DNA of 64,000 bases from Trichosporon coremiiforme (lineage: Eukaryota > Basidiomycota > Tremellomycetes > Trichosporonales > Trichosporonaceae), in contig BCJJ01000007.1 of assembly GCA_039545355.1 (NCBI GenBank), positions 930,001 to 994,000 of the forward strand. Direction: 5' to 3'. Shown piece by piece: positions 23,293 through 32,650 of the stretch. Below the pieces are notes generated by a model. The model saw nothing but the letters and a program-made list of their open reading frames with translations, did no database searches and had not been told where the DNA came from. Each line of letters opens with the position of its first letter. Within the stretch, counting starts at the first letter, position 1. The position numbers and the translations under genes were made by a program.

Positions 23293-25713
23293 ATGGGCCG
23301 TAAGCCTGAAGCCGACAGCTCTGGGCGCGAAGCCGCCAAAGCAACAGATGGCGCTGGTCCCTCGTCACAATCGACAGCCAACGGTCCGCGCCGAATCAAG
23401 GGCAAAAGAACTAGGACAGGTGGGTTGGCCGTCGGCTTTGCCCGGTGCGGCGATCCGCTCACTCCGCGAAGGTGTATACTGACGGTTCAGGTTGTCTTAC
23501 ATGTCGAGCACGCAAAGTGAGTTCGGGAGATATTCGGACTGACATGACAGGTAAAGTGCGACGAAGCCCCCGGCACATGCGGTAACTGCGAGCGCGTCTT
23601 ACTTCACTGTCGATGGCCCGTGGTGAGAAACGTCCTCGACGAGCGGGCCGGCGTTGCGTCAGCCCCGACGGCCAAGGTCGAGCCCAGTGATCAATTGTCG
23701 CCATCGTGTAAGTTGAAGGTAATACCTCCTGCTGACGTTCAGCTGGTCCAATCCGCCGCCAACGCCAAGCCGCCTGTTCTGCGTGCCGGTCAGCCCGAAG
23801 CCGTTGCTCCCAAGACCAGCCGTCATGTACACGCTGCAGAGACCACGGCATTGTTTGCGACTACTCGTATGACCGCTCAGCCTCTGCAGCAGGTCCTAGC
23901 AGCGCCGATTGCTCGCCATACGAAGGTGATGGTGAAAACCGTCGCAATGGCCCTTAGTATGTCGCATCGCCTGATTCATCTGACCCCAGTCTCCATGGTA
24001 TACCGCGCAACGTCGTCGAGGAGCACATCGAGGCCTTCTTTACGCACATATACCCCCTCCAAGCAAATGCCGTCGTTCATCGAGGTACCCTTCTTCGCGA
24101 TGTGGCCGACGGAACGGCGTCTCGGAAGATGATTCTCGCTATCTGCGCCGCTGCAGCCCGTTTCGTCAAGCCTCCCGATGATACGGCTCCGTTCCCAATC
24201 ATGGGAACGGCCACCACCCAGAGATGGGCAAATGAAGCCAAGGGTCTCCTCTTAACAGAGGACATGAATCCGGAGAGTATAGCGGCCGCGCTCATCTTAG
24301 CTAAGAACGACATTCACAGTGGCAAGGCGAGTCAGGGGTTTGTGCTCGCCGCCGTGGCCACACGGATGGCCCTCGCCTTGCAGCTGCACCACGAGCTTCC
24401 CAACGATAAACCTGCCACTGTGACTGAGCGTGAGACGCTGCGTCGGCTTATGTGGAGCTGTTATTCTCTGGACAGAATGATGTCCACTGGTGTTGCGGAA
24501 TACTTAGCTGCTCCCAGCCTTTCAATCCGACTTCCATGCGACGACCAGCCCTTTGCTTTCGGTCTCAGCACAGAAACGCCCCGAGTGGCTTTGGAGACTG
24601 AAGCGGACACCCATGATCAAGAGGCTAACCCAGCGACTTTTGAGGGCGTGGGGCTGTTCGCACACTTTGTTCGTCTGCAGGGCATTCGAACAATGATTCT
24701 TCGGACAGCTCGCTATCGAGAACCGTCCGACTTGCCACCGTGGGATCCGGCATCACGTTTCACCGCCGCCGAGCGCAAGATCAAGGACTGGTACAACTCG
24801 CTGTCGCCTCAATTCCGACTGGACCCAGAGACCATTTACGCCCGCAAGTTCCAAAACGAGTTGACGCCTCTCGCCATGTTACACATCTGGTATCACTTAA
24901 ACTACGCAGAGCTCACGCGGCCTGCAATGCCTGGATTCGTCGAATCTCTGGAGTCCGAGATATCCAACACGGCGCCGCCAGGATGGATCGATCGCCAGCG
25001 AGATGAATGCGTTGCTCACGCGCGAATGATTTCTGGCACACTCGCCCATGTCGCGAGCTTGGTGGATCTGGATTCAGTCGTATTCGGAGATCCATCGCTT
25101 GGAATCTGCGTGTACGAGAGTGTCCGCATCCGCCTACAACACGCCTTCTTGCTGCCTCCCGACGCTCAGTCCCTCGAACTCAACCAGCTTACTGCCGATT
25201 TTGCGGTCATGGCCAACGTCTTGCAGCGGGCTGGGAGGTACTACGCCAGCGCACGCTCTCTAGTGAGTTTTTTGTGCCGCAGGAACTGACCCCCAGTTAA
25301 GAGAAGCACGTAGGCTTTTGCGACGCCACGGTCTCGACGACGGAACTGTATCCGAGGGATCCGGCGCGGCCAGTCCTGTTGCTCCTGATCCGTGGTCTCG
25401 ACGTGTCCGTACGCTGAGGGCCAACCATCTCGGCCGGCCTGCACCGAGCTATCCACCTCCGGGCAATAGTGGAAGCTACCCGCCGCCAACCATTTCGTCG
25501 TCCCAGCTCTACGGAGACACCTCTGCCCTTCTGTCGTGGAGTGGTGGGGTGGCAAGTGCCGAACCTACACCGCAGGGCCACAGCCCGGAAGAAATGGCGA
25601 TGCTATTGGGAGAGCTTAACCAGGCCGCCATGCCCATGGGAAATCCTTTCAGCGATTTGGCGCAGTGGATGGCGATCGGTTACGAGCAAGTCCCTCTTGG
25701 GAGCACAGTATAG
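23293..25713 (+). CDS. Transcription factor with two Zn2Cys6 clusters and fungal TF middle domain
   Basis: A fungal-specific zinc binuclear cluster regulator; target genes unknown. After a basic lead (GPRRIKGKRTRTG), the first cluster is spread over two exons: CLTCRARKVKCDEAPGTCG, then NCERVLLHC, with all six cysteines. A further intron leads to a second complete cluster at 23775-23858: CSACRSARSRCSQDQPSC, then TRCRDHGIVC. One short intron later (cluster exon ends ENRRNGP) the middle homology region begins, GIPRNVVEEHIEAFFTHIYP, with LRRLMWSCYSLDRMMSTG typical of PF04082. The C-terminus is Pro/Ser/Gly-rich and ends before TAG at 25711-25713. The last intron lies after the ASARSL exon. Two Zn2Cys6 domains in one protein are uncommon, since most family members have one. 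The frame runs openly through both, so I favour one gene over two. It lies 217 bp after CHD1 on the same strand. Confidence 0.82.
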
Positions 25714-25924
25714 AACTAAATTTGCCGACTCCTCTTACTGTAGCTTATATGAATGTACTGTTCCTCTGTTCGGAAAAGCTTGGACACTGACTCACCGGGC
25801 CCGCCTCTCTTCCGTAGCCCTCCGGGGGAATGGCACGACTTGCATGCCCGACCTATTAAAGTGGCACCGCGAAGGAAAAAGGTATTGTCCATGCAAAAGT
25901 GTCCGTTGAATTAAGAGTAGGAGA
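25714..25924. other. Short convergent gap
   Basis: About 210 bp between the stops of the transcription factor gene and the minus-strand VWA gene. It presumably carries both 3' ends. Nothing specific seen. Confidence 0.4.
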
Positions 25925-27294
25925 TCAGAGTTCGACCCTTGCAAGGGGCTGTACGCCTGGTGCGTCGCACTTGCACAGACAAATGCTTCCCGTGGCGGAG
26001 GCGGTCGCAGTGACAGTCTGCACCGTAGTTGCAGTGGCGGTAGCGGTGACAGTCTGAAAGACGGCCGATGTAGCGGTGACAGTCACTGAGGATGTGGCAG
26101 CGGTGGGGCACTGAGAGGTCGAAGACGGCTTAGGTTCCTCAGAGGTAACGGCCGATGAAGTCGCGCTACACGAGGCAGTGGGGTGCTCTACGGACGACGG
26201 AGGGGGAGCGCTCGAGGACGTAGGAGGAGGGGCGCTTGACCAAGAGGGTGTGGCCGACTGCGAGCTGGTTGGGATCGCATCCACGGGGACGGCGCCGAAA
26301 CGAACACTGTACTCGCATGTGTCGTGCATGTGTCGGCGGATGCGCCGGGCGGTGGAACGGTGATCTCCACCTTTTCTCCGGGAGCAGCCTCGGTCGTGAG
26401 AACCTGCGTCGGGCTGGCGCTGTTCACCGTGATCTCGGAGTTTGAGCCGGTAGACTTGTTCTCGAGAATGGCATGGAGGTTGACCTTGTTAGCGGTAGAG
26501 AGGAGGTCGATGGTGACCGCAAGCTTCTCCTTGGATTTGGAGGGCGAGTAGGTGAAAACAGCATTTGCAGTGTCCGAGCAGAGGCCAAGAGAGGTGACGT
26601 TCTTGACCGGGCCACCTGACAGAACCATTTCGAGTCCGTGGCAGCGTCCATCGTTGTCCGTGATGCCGTTCTTGAGCACCTGTTCGACAAAGGAGATCTG
26701 TGCATCGGCCGATGAGATGACCGAGGCAGTGCCGCCAGTAGCAAGAACGGCAGCCGCAAGCTCCTTGACGAGCTCGGGGCCGGCAACTGTTGTGGTCATC
26801 CTTCCGACACTGCCACCAAAGATGTTGTTCCAAATGTCGCTGAGAAGTCCACCACCGCTGGTGGTGGCCTTCGGGAGCGAAAGATGGCCGCAAGAGACGC
26901 GCACGCCAGCAGCCTTGGCCTTGGCGAGGATCTGTAGACGCTGCTGCTTGCACTGCCACTCGGTGGCTCCGATAGCACCGTCATCAAGGCCATCGGTGAA
27001 CATGACAACACCGGCTCGGTCCACCTGGCTACTGCCAACCCTGGCTATCTGGTCCAATCCAGCCCTCAGACCGAAGTAGAAATGGCCGGCAAGGCAGAGG
27101 CAGCGTCTACGAGCAGTGAGAAGCCCACGAGGAACTTCAAGTCGAAGGAGTGTGGTGAAGGAGTGACGGGGTTGCGAGCGAGTGCTGTGAATCATGGCAC
27201 TTCGCACGTCGGTTTGTATGGTCGTCCAGACCTGTACAGGTTGCAGAAGGCGAATGCACAACAGCTGCCACAACGGCCACAGGTCGCTGGCCAC
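25925..27294 (-). pseudogene. VWA-domain surface-type protein, frame-broken and 5'-incomplete
   Basis: The reading frame from about 27080 down encodes the second half of a von Willebrand factor A fold: YFGLRAGLDQIARVGSS, then DRAGVVMFTDGLDDG (the strand 4 TDG), and KAKAAGVRVSCGHL. A beta-rich domain follows (NGITDNDGRCHGLEMVLSGG, then AVFTYSPSKSKEKLAVTIDL) down to PPPGASADTC. There an 11-bp tandem duplication (26315-26336) shifts the frame. Reading past it gives EYSVRFGAVPVDAIPTSS and a Ser/Thr-rich tail of TVTATATAT type, as in wall or surface proteins, ending CLCKCDAPGVQPL. Without the duplication both parts read as one chain. The 5' part lacks the expected MIDAS DxSxS motif in any frame, and near 27080 the frame also seems to change. 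It could be a decayed gene, a sequencing artefact, or a gene with an unseen 5' exon. Confidence 0.55.
26315..26336. repeat. 11-bp tandem duplication inside the VWA gene
   Basis: Two adjacent 11-bp units, GCATGTGTCGT and GCATGTGTCGG on the plus strand, 10 of 11 bases alike. The extra unit is not a multiple of three and sits exactly where the protein frame changes from the VWA-side frame to the Ser/Thr-tail frame. Confidence 0.8.
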
Positions 27295-28223
27295 AGATCG
27301 CTCCCGCAGAAGCGCAACCGAGGCTCTCTTCTAGATCGATTGTTCCGCATTATCCTAAGTCGTTCTCGGCATCATCCTGCACATCCGATGCCACATTCCA
27401 ACGGTTCGAGTGGACAACAGAGAGCAATTTGCCTGATGTCTATTCTCGTTGTCGTCCCGTGAGGCGCACGGTGCTTTACCCCTTCAGACCATTGGGCTAC
27501 GAACGGGCTGTTGAATGCAGAATAGCTTGCGACGGGTCGCTCAAGCCCAAGAATGGTCCTGAGGACACTGTTCCCCATGTTCAGAAACGCCTGGGCCTCC
27601 ACAGCCTTATCCAGAACACTACCCACTCTCGCTGTCTAACCGGAAAAAGAACGCGGGGTCCTTCGTACCAAACTTTATCGGTCTCGCTGCCTTCTTCGGG
27701 GTATACAGATCCCTCTGGGACCATTCCGAGACTAGCGGCTCTCGGCCGGTCAAATCGCCGACTGCCTGGTGCCGCCCCATCCGGGCAACGGTGGCCCTCG
27801 GGCGATGAAAGAACCTGTCGAGTACCCCTAACCACCCGTGATTCCGTCGCGAAACCCGTTGGGGGAGGCCACAGAACTCACCGTGCCATCTCATCAGGGG
27901 ATCGTTATCGCGCCACGGTGCCACCTAATGAATCCAGTTTTTCCGTTGTTCCGACATCAAGGACATACCGAGGTTGACGCGTTCAAAGAACATGTTGAAG
28001 AGCGTTGTCCTCGACGTCTCGGAACTTTCACGTGACTGCCGTCTTTCGTCGCACATGATTTCAGGCGAGACTATCCTACGTTGTCTGGAAAGAAAAGTGC
28101 ATTGGGTTTGGTTGGCTGAAGAAGACGGCTGCGGCGACTGCGCACTCCGTGCCTGCTCACTATCTCGGTCCGCCAGGCGCTGATAAGATTACTTAAATAA
28201 TTCACTACTTCAATACAAGACCT
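27295..28223. other. Gene-free stretch between two broken genes
   Basis: Open frames of 60-180 codons occur here on both strands, but none has a recognisable motif, signal peptide or good splice continuation. It may contain decayed upstream exons of the VWA gene. Nothing else is supportable. Confidence 0.35.
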
Positions 28224-28572
28224 CTACGACTTGCCGCAGACCTTCTTGGCTTGCAAGTAGCAAGTACCAATATCAGGGGCACAGCGGGCGCACTGCCCGA
28301 AGGCATCCCAGATTGCACAGGTAGCCATGCAGTCCTCCGCCGCCTTACCAGTCTTGTTCGCTTGTAGCACTATGCGATCTCAGGGTGCTTGTCGCAGAAG
28401 GGTTTGCAATCATCGGGAATGGTGTAGGATGCCGCAAGGACAGCTGTGTGTCAGTATGCGCCGGGAGTGTTGCAGTACGGGTAGTGAGAACCGAAAGGGA
28501 GGCGAGAGAAAGGTACGATTGTGTAGAAGAGTTTGCCGGTGTTGGGGATCGCGCCACGGAGGGTAAACACAA
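28224..28572 (-). pseudogene. Small secreted cysteine-rich protein, frame broken near 28371
   Basis: I do not recognise the family, but two parts of a small secreted protein are clear. The 3' part reads KTGKAAEDCMATCAIWDAFG, then QCARCAPDIGTCYLQAKKVC and GKS, to a TAG at 28224-28226; it has seven closely spaced cysteines. The 5' part, after removing a 35-nt intron (28444-28478), reads a hydrophobic leader LSLASLSVLTTPVLAASY followed by TIPDDCKPFCDKHPEIA. The two are two bases out of frame: a TAG (28370-28372) ends the first part, and dropping two bases at 28371-28372 would join them. The 5' frame also has no ATG. So it looks like a decayed gene, or one hit by sequence errors. Cysteine spacing and the leader suggest a small secreted wall-associated or effector-type protein; no activity can be assigned. 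Confidence 0.5.
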
Positions 28573-29212
28573 GGCCTAGCGTTATATACCGTGCTGATTC
28601 TGGTCCATACCTGCCCACCGACGACGTTCGGCGTCCGCTCCGCGTGTGAGGGATGTGAATGAGCAAACCGCAGAAGCGATCGATGGTTAATTGCTGTTCG
28701 GTCGATGTTTTCGTTGTCCTCCATGTTAGCGCACATGCCAACGGTTGGCTGGAAGTGGAGCAGTATTCAAGGCCCAAGATGCAGCGACCCATGTGTACCA
28801 CCGAAGAGTTATGGGGAAGCAATACCTGACATATTGTTGGGCAGCCAACTCTCACGTTCTCTCAAGACCCAAAGAGGTTCAGTGAAAGCTCACCGGAGAT
28901 CGAACGCGTCCACTGCAGATTCCCGGTGTGCCCTCGGTGAGGACGCCGTCCAATCCACCGCCTGAAGGGTCGTTTAAAGACTCAACAGGAGATGAGTGTC
29001 ATGGGGATTCATCACAGGGCTCACTACTGTGGGGACCTTGGATAGGTGCCAGGACAGATCTCCGGCATTGTTTTGATACACTAGTCACAACACTGTACAA
29101 CATCATCATCGTCGGATCGGTCGTCGGGTGGCGATCGCGCATCTAAGGTATATCTATAATTGACGCCACTTTGGAACCAGCGGGCGCTTGGGTATCAACG
29201 GAAGACAAGGTG
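28573..29212. other. Intergenic, downstream of BYR4
   Basis: About 640 bp without a supported gene. It carries the 3' end of BYR4 and possibly the promoter of the broken cysteine-rich gene (a TATATA-like word lies near 28584). Confidence 0.4.
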
Positions 29213-31735
29213 CTAGCTGCGCAGTGCCAGGTTCCTCACCTCCCATAATCGCCTCTCCTCCCTCCTATCCCGGTCTTTCGAGTCGCCAGGACGCGTGACC
29301 CACCCACGCATTTCGCGGCGGTGGCGTTCCTCGGCAGCACGACACTCATTCCAGAGTTCGGTACTGACAGCATTAAGGGCGTTGGGGCGCGTGCGGTCCT
29401 CCCAGCTGTGCGTGCTGATCGTGGTTGACTCGGAAACGAATCGCGATTGCGGAGTCTGAGCTGTTGTGGCAGAGGGGATGGAGGACAGCCCGATACTAAC
29501 GAGTTTCTTCCCGCTGATGCGCAGTGTCGACGGCTCGTCCTCGTCATCGGCCATCGAAGCAAAAGGATCCTCCTCCTCTGTCAAGGAGATCCAGCACATT
29601 CGTACTGGGTCAAACTTCATGTCGCCCACGATCTTCATTGGCGAGTTGTGTGTGGGAATGTGCGAGATCAGAGCAGGGCGAGAGGATGCCACAACGTCGA
29701 AGTCCCGCAAGATCGCTTCGTTGCCTTCCCATCGTAATGTCGCGGGGTTCCACACCATGTCGCCAACAACCTTGCGCTCGTTAACGCTGCCGAGATTTTT
29801 GATGAGCATAGCGGGCTTGCGCGGTCGACGTTTGCCCGACTTTTTTCGCTCTCCGCTGTCGACACCTTTGGGGAGCTTTTCATGACTCCGCCTACCAAGA
29901 CGCCCGTAGGCAGGAGCAGGTGGTGCACTGGTGTCGACGAGGTCTTCGATCGAGTCCAGCTCGCTTCCGTCGCCCCACTGACGCCGCTTCGGCATCTCCA
30001 TTTTACGCCTGTGCGGAAGGCGTTGCTTAGCGAGGGAGCTTGATGTTGGCTGCGTCAATCGGCTGATAGATGGCAGGTCCGCCTCACGGACGTGTCCCGC
30101 AGCAAGTGCGTCCTGCATGCTAGCTAGGGACTTCTTGCGCACCAAAGTCGGAGATACACTAGGCTGCAGGTGGTGATACGACTTTTGTTGGCGGAGGCGT
30201 GATGGCGTGCTTGGAACAGAGGGCGGCACCGGGGGAACGGGGATATCGCTGAGACGCGTTCTGCTGGAGGCCCGCGAGAGCGGGACGTGCGGCGAGGTTG
30301 GGCGTGACTTGGAGCGATCGCGGTAAGGGTTGTTGCCGCGAGAGATGCTGGAGGCGGGCGATTTTGACGGGGGCCGTGGAACCTCGAGCGGGTCACGCAG
30401 TTCCTTGTGCTCGGCGCGCTTCGTCGTGCTAAGGTTGAAAGGAACGGGGACAGTGCGAGCTCGCCGGCTCTCCTTCAGCCGTCGCTTCGACAAATCCGCC
30501 CTGGGATCCTCCAGAACAAGTCCTTCTTCGAAGTCGTGTGTCGGCGGAGGTGGCACGTATTGCTGTCGTCGCTTGCGGTTCAATATAGAATTCAGCACAC
30601 TGCCCTTCTTCTGAAACAGTTGCTCTGGCAGTACGAGTCCAGACTCGAAGTCCTCCTCTTCCTCCAAAAAGTCCTCTGCCGACTTCTTGGTGTGCTCAAG
30701 ACCGTTCGAGGAAACGCTTGTGAGCGAGGTGTCAGAAGGACGCGTGTCTGGGCTGTCGTCAAACGTGAAGGTCTTGCGGCCCGACGTGCTCGGCGTCGAC
30801 GGCGAATCCCAATCGGTCGTGACCGTCGAGGCGATAGAGCTTCGCGCTCGCAGCTTGGGCTGCGAAGATTGCGTCGCGAGGGTGAGGTTGGTCAGGCTCA
30901 GAGGAAGAACGAGATCGCCCTCTAGGTCATCTTCCTCTCTGAGGCTCTTGGCCAGAGCTGATGTTGGCTTCAGGGTGCCACTGCCGGTACCGCTACTGCT
31001 CAGACCGGTGCTCGAGCTCAGTTTGATCGTGGCTTGGGCGTCACGATCACGTTTCAGAGGCAACATAGCCTTGAGAGTTGCGCCCGCCTTTAACGTATCC
31101 TGGTCCTCGTCATCGTCAAGGTCGTCCAGGGCATTGACTCCGGGAAAGTGTTTTGCTGATGATGTGGAAGACAGATTGTGCAGTTTGGCTCTCAGATCGG
31201 CGGCCGCGCTCGCTCCAGCCCCAGAGTCAAAGTCGACATCGTCCTCCCAGCCCTGCTCGATGGCTCTGGCGCGCGCCTTCACTGCGCCCAACGGAAGTTT
31301 TGACGCGGGGCTGACGGGCGTTTTTGAGCTGCTTCCCAGTCTGGTGATGGTTCCGACGCCGGCCGGTCCTGTACCCACGACAGTGGAGGGGATGTTCTTC
31401 GTGAGGGAGTTTGATGTGATGCCTGTCTTTGGAGCTCTCGGGGTGGAGTTAATATCCGATTGGGAGAGTAACAGGGCTTTGGCCCTGATGGTGTTACCCG
31501 GGTTCAAATCGAGGTCGTCGAGATCGTCGAGTTCAAAGTCGGCATCGTCAAAGTCGACAGTTTTCACGTTCAATGCGGCATGCATTTGACGGAGAGGCGA
31601 TCCCACCGGGCGAGACAGGCTGCGTGACGTTGAAGAAGAGCTCGAAGTCGAAGCAAACGACAGGTCGAAGCTCGGGTCATCGGTCCAGTCATCCGCAGCG
31701 CCGCCTGAGCCGCCTAACGGCGGAGTGGTCGACAT
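29213..31735 (-). CDS. BYR4: Byr4/Bfa1-type mitotic checkpoint and cytokinesis regulator
   Basis: Homologue of Byr4 (S. pombe) and Bfa1 (S. cerevisiae), the scaffold half of the two-component GAP for the Spg1/Tem1 GTPase at the spindle pole body. It restrains septation and mitotic exit. A single exon of 840 codons. The first half is low-complexity, Ser- and Asp-rich, with acidic patches (TVDFDDADFELDDLDDLDL, later DDLEGDLVLPLSLTNL and EDFESGLVLPEQL). The EGLVL and SGLVL modules are the kind of repeated element seen in this family. The conserved C-terminal block is AMLIKNLGSVNERKVVGDMV, then WNPATLRWEGNEAILRDFD and KIVGDMKFDPVRMCWISL. The end is rich in Arg and Glu (WNECRAAEERHRREMRGW). The whole frame is open, with GC-rich coding bias. 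The start is the first ATG of the frame (MSTTPPLGGSGG). Confidence 0.88.
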   Translation of the reverse strand: MSTTPPLGGSGGAADDWTDDPSFDLSFASTSSSSSTSRSLSRPVGSPLRQMHAALNVKTVDFDDADFELDDLDDLDLNPGNTIRAKALLLSQSDINSTPRAPKTGITSNSLTKNIPSTVVGTGPAGVGTITRLGSSSKTPVSPASKLPLGAVKARARAIEQGWEDDVDFDSGAGASAAADLRAKLHNLSSTSSAKHFPGVNALDDLDDDEDQDTLKAGATLKAMLPLKRDRDAQATIKLSSSTGLSSSGTGSGTLKPTSALAKSLREEDDLEGDLVLPLSLTNLTLATQSSQPKLRARSSIASTVTTDWDSPSTPSTSGRKTFTFDDSPDTRPSDTSLTSVSSNGLEHTKKSAEDFLEEEEDFESGLVLPEQLFQKKGSVLNSILNRKRRQQYVPPPPTHDFEEGLVLEDPRADLSKRRLKESRRARTVPVPFNLSTTKRAEHKELRDPLEVPRPPSKSPASSISRGNNPYRDRSKSRPTSPHVPLSRASSRTRLSDIPVPPVPPSVPSTPSRLRQQKSYHHLQPSVSPTLVRKKSLASMQDALAAGHVREADLPSISRLTQPTSSSLAKQRLPHRRKMEMPKRRQWGDGSELDSIEDLVDTSAPPAPAYGRLGRRSHEKLPKGVDSGERKKSGKRRPRKPAMLIKNLGSVNERKVVGDMVWNPATLRWEGNEAILRDFDVVASSRPALISHIPTHNSPMKIVGDMKFDPVRMCWISLTEEEDPFASMADDEDEPSTLRISGKKLVSIGLSSIPSATTAQTPQSRFVSESTTISTHSWEDRTRPNALNAVSTELWNECRAAEERHRREMRGWVTRPGDSKDRDRREERRLWEVRNLALRS

Positions 31736-32650
31736 TGAAGGGTGTGTCGAGCTCTCGAAAGGTGGTGCGCTTCTTGGAGGTCGAGTGGAGAGTCAGAACG
31801 AGAACGCGTGGAACGGGTAACCAGCTAGTGCAGGTATTAAATCCCCCGCCCGCGCTCCTCGAAGTCCAAGTCGAAGACCCAAAAAAGGTGACCGAGAGTG
31901 TAACGGCGGTGACGTTGATCGCGACCTAAGCTAACGGGCCGTGGTGCGGTATTGTTTAGGGCTCGGGTCGAGTGCGAATGATGAGGCGAGGGAGAATGTC
32001 GCGTTTAGTTGGAAGATGCGTGGGTGAGTTCGTACAGTCGTGTCGTGTGTGCAAGGTGTCGCGGGGTGCGCCCGCGGGGCGATGACGGATGGTCGTGAAG
32101 AGGGGGAAGACGGATAAGTGTGGAGCGGGTCAGTCGAGAGGTCGATGAGGATTGGAGGAAGGGTTGCGGTCGTGAATGAGAGACACGAAACGATCATTGT
32201 CACAACATGTCACGCCTGCATGCATAAGTGAGGGCTCGCTTAATGAGACACGGCCTGGCGCCCAGGAGCCCAGTGGCCCAGGTAGGCTAGTGGGCCAGGA
32301 GCTCAGGTATCAGGAACGCCTGCCACTGACGCGTATCGCATCCTATTCCGTGCCTGGACCCCAGCTGCACCATGCATTGGGTGTTGCACTTTGGAGTCCC
32401 CGGCCTCATAGCCCTTGGAACTTAAGCCATGACGGAGCGTGTCGACTGTAGCATATACTTTGCAGTCGGCATCGATTGCATTGTAAACTGCCTGGCCAAG
32501 TCGACCGTGCCGCGCGTAACAACGATGCATTGCTCCCAGGACGCATCGTCCAAGGGATCTACGCCTCAGTCGTGCCTATTGTGCCTTCATCATGGCCTGC
32601 TCTTCTCTTGCTCCGTACCTTAGCGCCTTTGCGGTGGGCGAGAACTCCGC
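31736..32650. promoter_or_regulatory. Upstream region of BYR4
   Basis: About 900 bp between the BYR4 start and the epimerase stop. It must contain the BYR4 promoter. Open frames inside are overlapping shadows with no family features. Near 32250-32310 there are repeated GGCCCAGG/GGGCCAGG-like words, but I would not name them. Confidence 0.4.

Noticed and set aside
25920..25960. GTTCGACCC word resembling a tRNA B box
   Set aside because: No matching A box, acceptor stem or anticodon arm could be folded around it, and it lies at the end of the VWA-gene tail.
26188..27294. The 368-codon minus-strand frame taken as an intact VWA gene
   Set aside because: Its last ~45 residues (after TTHAS) are Arg/Pro/Leu-rich and look like out-of-frame reading. 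The other frame carries the sensible Ser/Thr tail, and the 11-bp duplication explains the shift.
30687..31589. A 300-codon plus-strand frame inside BYR4
   Set aside because: Antisense shadow of the Ser/Asp-rich BYR4 half. No family features; BYR4 has the conserved C-terminal block.
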